Shown here piece after piece: positions 24,256 to 36,724 of a stretch of DNA of 64,000 nucleotides; the first letter of the stretch is position 1; every line of letters begins with the position of its first letter. A program made the position numbers and the translations under genes. The notes beneath the pieces are model-generated. The model saw only the letters and a list, made by a program, of their open reading frames with translations, had not been told where the DNA came from and did not search any database. The stretch comes from Hydrotaea diabolus (Eukaryota > Arthropoda > Insecta > Diptera > Muscidae): NCBI GenBank assembly GCA_963513945.1, contig OY740716.1:213271646-213335645 (forward strand). The letters run 5' to 3'.

Positions 24256-26783
24256 GTAATGTACTAAAGATACCTAGCACACCTTTTTAAGTATTTGTTT
24301 AACAAATCAAAATTTTAAGTGTAAAAACAATGTTTAAAATAAATTAATATAATATTAATTTATCGGGCTATTTGGTCCAATTATGATGATGAAAGTAAAC
24401 TAATTTATTTCATTGTTTCACCCAACGTTTTTAGATTTTGTTAGTTTGAGCGCATATATAAGTAATACTTGAAAAGGTGCATAGTTGCTAGACGTTTGTG
24501 CTTGTGTGGCCTAAGAAATAGCTCATATGATCAAAACAAGCGATCAATTATTATTCAAATTAAATATAATTTTACTACGAATTGCAAATAAAATATACAA
24601 ATAAAATATAATATTACTACGAATTTCTAATGGATTTATTTTAAAAATTTGTCATTGGGTTCGCTCGCCGGGACCGAAGGGGCTATGAATATATTCCTTA
24701 TTATCCATAATTGGATTTATTCTGAATATTTGGCTAGGATCGGAGTTGAAGTCATGAAGCCAAGAGGCCCAACAATCTTTTAAACAGTCCCTTTTTATTC
24801 ACAGTGTAGGGTATGTAACAATGTTTGAACCAGTCTATTCCAACTTTTCATATTTTCAGCTTGTAAAAAAATTCTCAAGCATTCAATCAAGCATTTTCTA
24901 AACCTCTGATTGCAATATATATGATCTTCTTTTACAGGATTTTATAATCATACCACTGACGTCTCAAAATAATATGAAAAAATAAGCTTAAAACCATTAA
25001 TGTTTGAAGCTATAAAAAGAGGACCACTTCAAATTTACAATTAAAAAACCGTATCGTTCTCGTATTCCGGCTTTCATAACCTCCATTTCTAAGCTTAAAT
25101 CATTCGCCAAAACTGCTGTTTTCTTTAACATTTAATTACTCTTAATTATTTTCTTGAAGTCTAAACAAATAAAACAAACAAAAAAGAACAACAAAACTTT
25201 CTCAAATTTGTTGTTGGTCATTTACTTAATAGTGCATAACCACTGCATATCGTTAATTTTAATCTCGTTAAGACAGTTTAGCCATAAACGTGATTACGAT
25301 AATTGCTATTTAAGAACGCCATACAGCTACAAACAGCCAGCAAGAGAACAACACGACGACGATCGGCTGCAATTAGTAATCACAAAGTGTTTCAAGAAAC
25401 CCAAAACGAAAATGGTCTAAAAAAAATGTTCTATATTTAAAAATCCACACAGCCTTATAATAACTCAATAGCGAACAATGTTCACATCTACGAACAACTG
25501 TTAAGCTGGTCGCACAAAAACCAAAAGAAACCTATAGAAAAAGCTGAACATCTGATAAAAATTTCAAAGCACGCATTTTTGGACTTCATTGGAACAACCA
25601 AGCAAATGATGCGTGTTGGCCATAACAAACATGGATGGCATCGACGTAACAAAACGTGATTTATATTAACCGAAAAGAAAACATTTTCGAATAAACCGAA
25701 GAAAACCAACGGACTAAAGACCAGTAGAAGGGGAAGCAGAACAAATAAAAAATTAAACAGTTAAATTTTCAACGTTTAAAATGTTATAGATAAAGATCTA
25801 TGCTATAGCAAATTGTTACAATTTTCTCTATTGTTTTTAATATGATTTAATTGATTACCATAAGAATATGGTTTACTTTACTTCTGTTCGGTATAGAGTG
25901 TGTGTTGGTTTTTTTCCCGCTTTCTACTACTCAGCCAACCTGGTGCTGTGTGGTAGAGTCACTCGCTTTAGTTGGAGTTCACTTTAACAATAGCTTTAGC
26001 GTTGGCCATGGTTTTTCGTTCCGCTGCAGTGTTCCATAACAGCCATGGAATTAGAGTAAATAAGTCATATGACAGTGTTTTTTTTTGTGTCCAAGTCCAA
26101 CATGTGGTCGTTTTTTCTACGTTTTTTTTTGTTTTTTCTTAAAATGACCATTTTTAGGTTTTTTTCTGTTGTGTGTGTCCGTTTAACATTATAATGTGAA
26201 CCTACTGTTCTTGTAGTATTAGATGTAGTTGCAGTGTAAACAGTCCATTGTTTGTTAATTTTTTAGTCCTGTGGTCTCTGTTTTGTTTTAACTAAACTAG
26301 AGCAGTTTTTTTGCTTTGCTTAGTTTTTTTTTTGGCCAAGAAATAAATCTTTTTTGTTCAGTTTCTTGAGTTTCACTACAAGAGACAATAGTTATTGAAA
26401 ATTAAGAGATTTATTAGTCTAAACTAAGTCATCTTAGGACAATGGAACGTTGTATGTAGTTTTTTCACTTATTTTAATTCCATTTTGCCAACAGTTAATA
26501 AATAACATACTTCGTGGAGTACTTCCTAGATATTAGCTTTAAAAAAATTTGACATCACAGAGCGTCTGCGTGGATGTAGAAGCTTTTGTTTAATTGACGT
26601 TGCAACGATAGGGTTTGACATAAATAACTGTAATAGTTTGAAAACTCGAACATGGTTTGGTAAGCTCATACAGTGCATGAGTTATTGATTTCCTTATATA
26701 TAAAATAGATAAAAAAATTGCCTTATTTTTTTATATGGACCTTGGTTTCTTATGCAATCAGTCCGGCAGAACTACTACCAACA
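24256..26783. other. Non-coding, nothing recognised
   Basis: 25840-26480 is T/G-rich on the plus strand. Short open frames at 25154-25420 and complement 25488-25709 have no recognisable domain. Confidence 0.4.
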
Positions 26784-26811
26784 GTACATACTAGTTAGTA
26801 CTAGTATGTAC
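26784..26811. repeat. 28-bp perfect palindrome with 4-bp spacer
   Basis: GTACATACTAGT, spacer TAGT, then ACTAGTATGTAC. The 12-bp arms are exact inverse complements, so the DNA could extrude a cruciform or bind a symmetric protein. Too short for a precursor microRNA. Confidence 0.85.
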
Positions 26812-27163
26812 ATTAAACAGATTCCCAAGTATATAAGTACCTGCCGCTCACTTATATAGCGCCAACCGCCAGAAATATTTTATGCTCAAGCGTGTTATTT
26901 TCCTAAGTAATACAGATGAGAATGTGCTGTCTTTTTAAATTATATATTTTGCTTAATTGTCTAAACTATACAACATTTGTTCCATTTAATTTATTTAAGT
27001 TTTAAAGGATTAAAAGCAAACTATACCAAAAACGCTTGCCAATTTTTTGCCTCATTTGAATAACTTCTTCTTTTAAATTTTGGTTTGTAGCCGATTATAT
27101 CAATTTTAAATTCTGTAAATGTTTTCAATATATCATTCAAAGCTAGAAATAATTAAGGGTTCT
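26812..27163. other. Non-coding spacer before mariner
   Basis: Nothing recognised. Confidence 0.4.
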
Positions 27164-28392
27164 TATATATATTTCAGGCCACCATCTGACATTTCCATTG
27201 GAAAGTTTGAAATTTTTTTGGCATAAACGTACTTAGAACGATTTGACGTACGACCATCATTTGTGTTGTTTACAGTGGCTTAAAAAAATTAATTTGGCAA
27301 AACAATGGAATTAACGCGTGAACATTTTCGTGCGATTATTTGTCACAACTTTCGACGTGGACAAGAGTGCATCGATGAACTTAAATTTTTGTATGACAAT
27401 GAAGCACCATCCTATAGCACTGTGAAAAACTGGTTTAATGAATTCAATCGTGGCTGACGCTTGCTCAAGGACGAAGGTCGTCCAAAACCGTAAGTTGTGC
27501 CAGAGAACATTGATGCCGTGCGTGAACTAATAATGCAAGATCTCCATGTGACATACCGTGAGATAGAGGCATCCTTGGGCATTTATTCCACCAGCTTACA
27601 TTCGATATTGCATGAACATCTGCCCGTAAAAAAGGTTTGTTTTCGTTGGATCGCGCATAATTTGACAATCGCTCAAAAAAAGTCTCGTGTCGATTGGTGC
27701 AAAGCAGTTTTGAAAAAAATCGATCGCGGTGCTTTAAAAGACGTTTATAAGATCGTCATAGGTGACGAATCTTGTATCTATACTATGAGCCCAGAACAAC
27801 ACAGCAATCGGCCGTGTGGGTCTACGAAGACGAGCCAAATTTAACGAAATTTGTTCGTGGAAGAAGCACTTCGAAGCAAATGGTCGTCTGTTTCTTCGGC
27901 AAAACTGGTTATGTGGCGACTGTTCCGTTTGAGAAAAATAGGACGGTCAATAATGAGTGGTACGCCACAATTTGTTTGCCTAAAGTTTTCGGAGAAATTC
28001 GAAAAACTAACCAGAGAAGACGAATCATTGTGTACCATGACAATGCGAGCTCTCACACATCGGTTGAAACCAAAGCCTTTTTGACCGGCCAAAGCGTCGA
28101 ATTGATAGGTCATCCGCGCTACAGCCTTGACGTGGCAACCAATGACTTCTTTTTATTTCCGCACATGAAGAAAAAATGCGTGGTCAACGATTTGCGTCGC
28201 CAGAAGATGCTGTTGTAGCGTTCAAAAACCATGTTTTGAAGGTGTCTTAAGCGAAGTGGAAAAAGTGCTTCGACAATTGGTTTGAGCGCATGCAAAAGTG
28301 TATAAATCATGCTGGAGAATACTTTGAAAAACATTAAAGCCATTTTTGATGCTAATATTTGGATTGCCATTATTAGGCTGGAAATGTATATA
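27164..28392 (+). mobile_element. Mariner-type DNA transposon, near full length, inactive
   Basis: About 1.23 kb containing a broken transposase gene. The ends are imperfect inverted repeats: the left reads TATATATATTTCAGGCC (27164-27180), and the complement of the right end reads TATATACATTTCCAGCC (28376-28392). The length fits the usual ~1.3 kb of mariners. The exact outer boundaries and the TA target duplication are blurred by surrounding TATA sequence. The subfamily was not assigned. Confidence 0.75.
27305..28337 (+). pseudogene. Mariner transposase, D,D34D type, multiply broken
   Basis: The start ATG at 27305 gives MELTREHFRAIICHNFRRG, then YSTVKNWFNEFNRG (helix-turn-helix region). Breaks seen: in-frame TGA at 27455-27457, TAA at 27491-27493, a frameshift near 27780-27787, another in the A-run near 28171-28177, and TAA at 28248-28250. 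The natural end is TAA at 28335-28337 after CINHAGEYFEKH. The catalytic triad is still readable: Asp at 27764 (GDES), Asp at 28039 (HDNASSH) and Asp at 28144 (ND-FF). The last two are separated by 34 residues, as in mariners. The YSPDLAP-D signature has decayed to YSLDVATND. The N-terminal part also appears to lack a few codons (near RRGQECIDEL and LLKDEGRPK). Known role: cut-and-paste transposition at TA sites. No functional enzyme is expected. Confidence 0.95.
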
Positions 28393-31300
28393 GCAGCCGT
28401 AGTACTGCTCCAAGTTCCGACTTGAGTCTGTAATAGGGTACAGCAAGAGACTCAAGAGCTGTTGCTCTACACAGGTAAGGTGAAAACTACCCGTCGGGAA
28501 GTCTCGCGATAGCTGCGGCTTATACCCATTGCAGGTAAGTTTCGGCAGAAGTTGCAAATAAATTGACCGATATGATTCGTGTGGTCAACTTTAAACAGAT
28601 TAAACATTTTTTATTTTAGTTCGAGACCTTTTGTTGCTTCTTTTTCTGAATTAACTTCAAATTTGGTAAAATGTATTGGCTATGCTTGCCAGGCAGACTG
28701 TACAGCTGTTTCTAAGCCAGAGCTTCTCTTCAGCAGTCTTTGACTACGATTACTTCGGCTACAAATGAAACGACGTAAATGAAAGTCTAATTTAAATTAC
28801 TGAAAACTACCCGTAGCGAATAATCTGCGAACTGCGCGTAGAGCAATTTTCAACGCGTAGTAACATAAGCAAAATGGTGGATACGTAAAATTAAATACTA
28901 GTAAACTCCAAATCTGGAGAAGCTTAAACGTCCTGTTCAAAGGCGCTACTGTGCTATGGAGCATCGTGGTTAAAGCCATAACAGCGTAGTATCTCATTAA
29001 GTTGCAACGATGTCTAATGGTCGTTAAACCAAAACGAAAATGTAATCGAACGAATATTGAATATATTATGACATTTTTTCAGGGTTGGTAAGTCAAAGTC
29101 CACAAAGTATATTATAGGGCTACATATTTTTTTTTGTACTTTATCTAAAAACAAACCAGTTCGATAGTGGTTTACTGCAATTCTCTGCAGAATATGGACT
29201 GGAGGAAACATTTAAGCCTAAATTTTTGAAAATAATAGAATTGCGAAAATAACCTTCAACAGTGAGCGCATCAAGCACATCATTTCCAACTCCTGCTCCG
29301 ATTTTTGTAAAAATTCCTAAACTTCGTCTGCTTTGCCTAAACTTCGACTACTTATTAAAATTTATTAATAAGCTGTCAAACTTTGGTTATGTATAAACCG
29401 GTTAAGGTAAGCGTAGACTTAGAAAATCAAAATATCTTTAAAGCCTGTGCTCTCAAACAAAAGACTTAGAAAACAAACTTTTTTCACCAAACATTTGGAA
29501 GAGAAATCTAAATTTTTTTATTTGTTTCAGATAAGGCTTTAAATGTTATTTCAGTTGTTTTAATACAACTGGATCTTTTAATTTATTTGATATGCCGCCC
29601 ATTTTAGCTTCATACACGACATATTCTCAGGTAATCTAAGCTCTAATTTTAAGTTTGATTTATTATGGCGGGACTGTTTTTTTGTAAAATTGATTTCTTT
29701 TCACCATGACTCATGTGCCATTGGTACGTGGGTGCTTTGGTCTTATAGAGCGCGATGACCAGTGGTATGCTTTATTTTGTTTGGTAAACATTCTGCTTTA
29801 AATTCTCCTCTCGTCGGATCTCTGATACCAAGACAAATAGTTTTGTCTACAAAGTGAAATTTCGATGGACAAGACACTTACCTTATTTAGAAGATTATAC
29901 GCGTTTTGTTGAGGTGGGTCTTTTTAATGACAACCGAAACTGAAAGTAAACAAATAAAAAGAAACAGAAAAACATTAATAAAAAATAAAACAAGAGGAAC
30001 ATACATAAAAGGCAACGTGATTTAATCAGTTACTCTACAAATAAAGTTGGCAAAAATGTTTGCCAACCACAAGCATAAAATTTATGTTGTGATGACAATT
30101 TGCATAAACTTTGTGGTTTACATATTGGCAACGAAAAAAGAAGAAAATGTAGAAACAGCTAGAGAAAAAGAAATTGAAGGGAGAAAATGTCGTCCAAGTA
30201 TTTTATAGATTTGCCATAGTAACCCGACATCCGACACATGGAGTTATGTTGTGGAGCGTACTTGAATGGAATAAATTGTTTCGTATGAGAAATCACTGCA
30301 ATTGTACATTGAGTAGAAACAGTATTTTTTGCACATTTTCGTGATGCCAAGACAAGTGAAATTTTCTACATTTTTCCTTTTCCAGTTATGGAGTAAAAGA
30401 AAAAAACTTCACTGTCAAAACAACAGCCTTCAAAAAAAACGCTGACATTTTCGACAGTTTTAACATATTTAGACAAAATATTGTCGCATTCTATTGTGTA
30501 TTGTGTTGGTTTATTGACGACGAAATAAAACCACGATTTAACCAATGCAAAGAAAATGGTAACGCTTATGTTGCCACAGCATACGTGCTTATAAGTCTTT
30601 AACTGAAGGTGAAGCAGACTCCTATAAACAAAAAACAAAAGTAGGTGACAATACCAAATTTGTAAACAAAACAAATTTCAAATTATAATATTTCGTGTTT
30701 TATTCCCAGCTTCTTTCACCTGCCTGTTGACTAGCTCGCTGAAGCTTTGCTCTGCTCTAAACTACACACATGTTTTGGACATTTTGTCTCTGGTTCCTAC
30801 GACGTGCCAAGCTCCATCTCTATTAGCCATTTATGGCTTTCCATGAGATATTTATGTAAATTATTATTGTAGTGCCAAAACTAAAGTCTTGCTTATAAGC
30901 CGAATTTATATAAAATACTTTTTGCTTTTTGTGTTCCCAACTAAAGTAGCAAGAAAGATATTGCTGGCGACTTGTTTCACATTTAACTTTGGTCTTGTCG
31001 TTTGTCTTCTCGCTTTGTGTGTACATTTTGACTGCTGCCCCACAACTCTGGGTCAACTTTCGCTTGTTGGTGGGTACTTTTTCTCTTTTTTACGCTTCTG
31101 TCTGCCATTGTTGTTACCGGGCGTAGAGTTGGAGGAAAATTCTACAATTGCCCGGCTAACTGGTATCGTTTATTTTAGTTATGCCAAACGCAAGGCTTCT
31201 TTCGTTACATTTTGTCTATTTAAAGTGACGAAGTTAAGTGGATTTCCTTGCCTCTCTTTCTTGGTCTGTTAGTTTTTCTTGACTTTCGTCATTAAAGTTA

Positions 31301-32395
31301 TTGTTAACAAATTTTATACAAATTTTGTTGCTGTAGAAGCCTGTGTAACAGTAGCCCGGCATTTATGTTTATTGTTATTTATACGACCTTTTATTAGATG
31401 GCAAAATATTGAACAGTAGGCACTGCGAAGAAACTTAGTAGGCTAACAAGTCGCTATGAAATGCTTTTCGCTAAATATGATTATAATATTTAGCGCATTT
31501 GGGAGAAAGCCATAATGTAAATGAAAGGTGCAATAAATACTTATTGGGGTAATAAAGTGCGTTGCAAAATAATGAATGGTTGGTGGATAAGACAACAAAA
31601 CGCAAGCAATCGGTTACCCAATATTTATAAGAATTTTTATAAATAGCATTTTTCTAAAGGAAGTATGAAATGGAAACTTTGCGTAAAATTTCACAAATAT
31701 GCCCTAAATATATATTCCATGAAAATGCCCGAAAAATAATTTAATGAAATATAATCGTGCAAGTAATAAAAGGTTTGCTCAATACACCGCCATTTTTGGC
31801 CCACTGATTTCAGATTTTACAGATAAATGCCATGTTTTAATGTTGTACTAGAAGTTTTGAAGCCTTTATCAGAGCCATTACTTTAGAAATACTTCAAGGA
31901 ATTAAAATCATGATGGCCTGCAAGCCATGATTCTTAGCCATACAACGCCACAGACTTCTCACTGCTTTTGAAAATGTTCATGTGTTTGGAGGTATGTTCG
32001 GATTTTCATATAAAATTAAGTTGATTGGTTGGTTCTAACCACCACTTCCTATTGGGAGTCCTTAGTTATTATTCTAATGCTGCCTAGACAGCATCGAGTT
32101 TTCACATCATTGAATTATTGTTGAGGTACATGGGCGACAAATCGCATGTTGTATAGAAAAAAACTTGGGATAGAACTTGGTAACAGAACGAAGATTTAAA
32201 TATACCAACACGGGTGAACAGGAACTCTTATTGAGACCAGAGTAGTAATTGCGAGTATCGTAATGGCTCTCTTTAAATGCTATCTAAAAATCAGCATGCG
32301 AATGAGTTTTTTCATTAACCCCATTGAATTTGATGGTGTTTTAAATTGTACTTTAAATTGTACTTTATATTTCAATTATTTCCTCTTCTAAGCTG
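28393..32395. other. Non-coding, one motif copy, nothing else firmly recognised
   Basis: No exon or RNA gene supported. An open frame at 30889-31272 (127 codons, no ATG at its start) is T-rich and hydrophobic by composition. Confidence 0.35.
29455..29480 (+). repeat. Dispersed 25-bp motif, copy 9
   Basis: Reads AAACAAAAGACTTAGAAAAC then AAACTT, with an intact core. Confidence 0.75.
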
Positions 32396-33060
32396 TAACT
32401 TGACAGTTATAGGCCGATCAGTCTTCTCAGCAATCTGTCGAAACTTTTTGAAAAAATATTACATTTAAGGATATTTGACAATGCAACAGAAAACTGTTTA
32501 ATATCATCTGAGCAATTTGGTTTTAAATGAGGGCTCAGTTCGGTGTACCAAATCTACAGGATCACAAACTTAATAATTAGCAACAGGCGTAAAAGGCATT
32601 CCGTCGGCCTTATACTTTTCCACATCGAAAAAGCTATTGATACAGTTTGACATAACGGCTTGATCTACAAACTTATAAAAGGAAACATGCCAAAGTATCT
32701 ACGAGTATGCAAAACTATTTTGGAATTTCTTGACAGCAGGTCATTTATTGTAGTAGTAAACTCCTTCCACTCGTCCCAAAAAAGCTTACCACAGGTCTAC
32801 CTCAAGGCTCCGTGTTATCTCCCTCTTTGTATACCATCTACACGTTTGGTTTTTCACCACCAGGGTATCTAAAAACTGCGTACTACGCAGATGACACCGA
32901 CTTGATAACTTCAAGTAAACTTACGAGCGCCTTTCTTAAAAAGATGGAATAAGGACTTTTAGATTGCCACAAAACTTTTCGAAATGGAAGATGAAAATAA
33001 ACCCTTGTAAAATCAAGCTATTATATTTTCATTTAATAAGTTACCTAAGAGACTTGAAAT
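32396..33060 (+). pseudogene. Jockey-type LINE reverse transcriptase fragment (broken)
   Basis: Translated pieces in order: SYRPISLLSNLSKLFEKI (RT entry motif), NCLISSEQFGF, GLIYKLIKGNMPKYLRV and ILEFLDSRSFIVVVN. After a frameshift: TTGLPQGSVLSPSLYTIYT, and TAYYADDTDLITSSKLT carrying the catalytic YADD (32881-32895). Then KINPCKIKLLYFHL. Known: LPQGSVLSP followed by YADD is the palm signature of non-LTR reverse transcriptases, and SYRPISLL..LSK-FEK is typical of the jockey clade. There are in-frame stops (for example after QFGF and before HNGL) and at least one frameshift. Endonuclease and C-terminal parts are absent, so it is inactive. Confidence 0.9.
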
Positions 33061-34388
33061 ACGGCAATAAAGAAGAATATTTAAAATGATAACAAATGAG
33101 CTGTACCTTGATTTTTTTAAAGTTTTTCTAAAGGAGAAAATATGGCTGTGGTTTAAATCTAATCCACAAAGCAGAGTGTAAATAAAGTTTTTTATTCATT
33201 CACTTTGAATTCGATCGTAAGTGATCTTTTAGATTATATTTCCTATTTATCTTACTATAAGCTGTACCTTAAATATTTTAAAGTTTTTATTTTGTCCCTC
33301 AAGGTGAAAATCTATTGCTTTGTTCTCTAAAAGGTGGATATTTAGTCCCATTAGAAAGCTGCTATCTATAAGTTACTTTTTTTCAATCTTTTCCCTTCTA
33401 AAATGCAATACACTTTGCAACCAATTCTTTACAAAATCACTCCAAATCCCGCCTATTTTTCATCTAGTTTCTTAATGAACTGACAATGAATTCATGTGTT
33501 CTTCAGTGTTGGTTTTTGCATGCACCTCCATTGCGGAGAAGAAAAAACAAACAAGACATTGAACTGCAGCCCCACTTTCTATTGAGGCCACAGACGGTGT
33601 ATTAATTTTGCTTGTATTCCATCCGCGTGTATTAATTTAGCTTGTATTCCGTCCGCGTGAAGAACAAACATTGTAAATACGAGCCGCGAACATACAAAAC
33701 ATAATGAATGAAACGGAGAAAAATACGTTTCACATTAATTTAGTTTAAAAAGCACACACTCACTCTCAAAGTGTGATATGAGGCTTGTATTTTGCACACA
33801 CACACACGCATGTTCATATGGTGTTAACAATGTATGCTGTCTGCCTTAACCATATATACTCATACTAGTATTTGTTAATGGAAAATATTTAACAATGAAT
33901 TAAAACAACGGCATATGAATACATAAAATTCATTGAGCAAATAGTCGGAAGATGGGATGGATGGATGTGTAAGCGTGCCAAATTGCTTTAAAGTAATTAT
34001 CATATCACTTGGAAAAGCTCTAGAAACTAGTGATGTCGGGGGAGTGCTGCTTACCCATTTAAAAATTAAGAAATTTATGAAAGTCAAGAAGTGGCCATAA
34101 GATAATGTCACTAGCAGCTGGTTAGTCGACATCTGTGATCTTTAGAATAAATATCATAAAAGTAACACCTAACCGAATATCGAAAAAATTTTTGAGTTAA
34201 TTTAGACATTTACAAATTTAGTGTCCTTAAAAACCTAATATGTTAAGTTGAGGTCCCCATAATTAATAAAAAAAAACTATGCTTTAATATTACTAGCCCT
34301 CATAGGCTCAGATATGTGCAATTTCTACTAGTATAGCATTAAATATATGATTGATATTCTGTGTGGAAATCAAAAATGCATTTTTATA
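33061..34388. other. Non-coding; short duplications and a CA microsatellite
   Basis: AGCTGTACCTT near 33109 and 33259 start weakly related segments containing TTTTAAAGTTTTT. A short CA run lies at 33794-33808. No genes seen. Confidence 0.4.
33597..33660 (+). repeat. Two-copy tandem repeat, period 30 bp
   Basis: ATTAATTTTGCTTGTATTCC and ATTAATTTAGCTTGTATTCC start at 33601 and 33631, each followed by (A/G)TCCGCGTG. Only about three differences, so the duplication is recent. Confidence 0.85.
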
Positions 34389-34414
34389 AAACCAAAGACT
34401 TAGACAACAAACTT
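34389..34414 (+). repeat. Dispersed 25-bp motif, copy 10
   Basis: Reads AAACCAAAGACTTAGACAAC then AAACTT. One core substitution (CCAAAG). Confidence 0.7.
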
Positions 34415-34954
34415 GGTATAAACTCAATAGAGCTAAAAATGTAAGGTTGCGAATTTTTGACAATGGTTAATTTTTTAGTCCCATGTGTACTGGGTCTTGC
34501 TCGAGGAATGCTAGCAATAGTTTGAACTAGTGCCAACCAAAAAAAGCTAGGATCAAATCTCATATTTTTTCCAGAGAAATCATTAGCCAAAAAAGATACA
34601 TTTTGGAATCCCAGAGTTTACTGATTCCTTCGCTCAAAGTTCACTTATGCCAAAGAAGTTTAAAATCTGTTATTTAAAGGTATTTTGAGAATAGTATGTA
34701 TGTGTATACCAAGTTTTAATGGTATATCGGGAAAAGAATGTAAGTATGTTTATCCTAAGTTTAACTTTTGCTAGAAAATGGCAAACAAATGAGTTAAGTC
34801 ACAAACATGATAGAGTTATTGTTTATCCAGAAAGAACACCCTAATTTAGTAGTTAGTATTCAATCTATTACAAATTGGACAGCCTTTAAGAGTTACAAAA
34901 ATGAATGTCAAAAACTGTCAAACACGTTATCGTTGGGCGGGGTTATCGTACGTG

Positions 34955-35092
34955 TACCGTTCACCTCTCTGCTAAAGAAGAAACTTGTCGCCCCAGCCCG
35001 AAATATTAATTAAATCGGCGTGAATACCGTTCACCTCTCTGCTAAAGTAGAAACTTGTCGCCACAGCCCGAAACATAAATTAAATCGGCTTG
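34955..35092 (+). repeat. Two-copy tandem repeat, period 70 bp
   Basis: TACCGTTCACCTCTCTGC starts at 34955 and 35025. Each copy continues AAACTTGTCGCC, CAGCCCGAAA and TTAAATCGGC. By eye about five substitutions per unit, so a fairly recent duplication. Confidence 0.85.
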
Positions 35093-36698
35093 TGCAGCAA
35101 CAAAACTTTTTGTATGGTTCCTATATATAACGTGCTTTTAAACATTTAAACAAGATCGGAAAAATACGAGTATAAGACTTTTGCAGCGGCAGTCCCCAAT
35201 TCCTAAAAGTTCTTGTGAATCTGGGACGATATGATTCAACATGTCTATGTTATGTGGTTAGTGAATCAAAATCAGCTGTAAAGCATTTTAAGAATATCAA
35301 ATTTAATATGTAGCGGCAGGTTCTTTAATTATGTGAAATCTAAAAACTATAACATTTTAATACGGGTCAACCTTCCAAAGTTTCCTTCCAAAGTTTCCAC
35401 AATGCACAAAGTTAATTTTTGCCACCAACTTAATTTCCTCAATATTCCATTAATAAACAAAATAGTTGGATATGCGAACGGACGGATGGATATTCCTGAA
35501 GAGAATCAGATAAGGGTTCTGTGTGGATTGGTATGACAAGCGGCATACATATCACCTCCTTTTTTAAAGGTATTAAGAACAGCTGCCACAAGTTATAATA
35601 CCCTGTACCACACAGCGGCTTAAGTTCAAATAAATATATGGAATATATGGCACAGATTTATGATTATGCTATCACTACCAATAGTGGTAAATTCCAACGC
35701 CTCGATATCTAAGTAGTGCTGGCATTTTGGTCCTTGGTAATATCTTAGGAATGGTTTATGAGCAATTTTACAATGTGATGATTTCCAATTTGCATTCTAT
35801 TCCATGATCAGGATAATATTGCCGAATGTATGGCCTTCTTCTATGTATTTTTAGCAGCCAAATACCAAATGTCAACGTATGTCTATCTTTGGAAATGACT
35901 ATAGACAATTTTTGTGGCCATTTTGAAAACATGGGCATAAATGAATTGGACATAAACATTAATAAAGCAGTGATTTGTTCTGAAAAGTTAATGCTGAATA
36001 CTTGGTGCATTGAGAAAACACCACATTTATAAAATGGCAAAAAGCGTTTCATTGTCGACCAGGTGCTGGACAAACATCATGACTTAGGCATGAAGACATT
36101 TCTCCCAGTCAACGGAGACGTTTTTATTGGCCAAAATGCGCATGTTTGGATTAATATGGTTATAGTTTTATTGCAATTAAAGTACACGTATTGGGAGAGT
36201 TCATATTAAATATGGGAAATTATTAAGATTATTTAAAAGTTTTCTTTCTTTTCAGGAAGGATTACAAAAAACACTATCTTAGCTTAAAGCAACACATTTA
36301 TAGTTGTCATCGATGAATTTTATATTAATAAGTCCAATTTTTCCTTGTATACCACACCTTAACTATAATAGGCTACCATAGATCTAATGCGGTTTATATA
36401 TCTAATATTTTATAAGTGTTTTCCGTAAATAAATAGGCTATGCTCGATATAGATCCTTTTTTTCTTAATTTGACTTCTAAAGCCAGCTCCGAGCGGCAAA
36501 AGCTTTTTACAAAAATTCAAGATTTCAACAACATATAAAATTACATTTACCTGTGCTATTCGAATTCATGAGCTTTATTATATCTGAGTCTATAAATCTA
36601 CCTCTATATGGTCTATTTAAGAGTATCGTTCGCTTTATAACAGAAGTCTCGATGACAATGGAAAACCCACCCCTAACTATTTATTAAATGCTGCCCAC
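35093..36698. other. Non-coding, nothing recognised
   Basis: The open frame at 35826-36032 and the opposing 35768-36073 have no recognisable domain. ATAATACCCTGTACCACAC near 35596 is a weak dispersed-repeat phrase. Confidence 0.35.
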
Positions 36699-36724
36699 AA
36701 ACAAAAGAGTTAAGCAACAAACGT
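36699..36724 (+). repeat. Dispersed 25-bp motif, copy 11
   Basis: Reads AAACAAAAGAGTTAAGCAAC then AAACGT. One core substitution (GAGTTA). Confidence 0.7.

Noticed and set aside
30889..31272. 127-codon open frame on the plus strand, longest non-transposon frame
   Set aside because: It starts at TTG, not ATG, is T-rich and hydrophobic, and has no recognisable motif. The length is plausible by chance over six frames of 64 kb.
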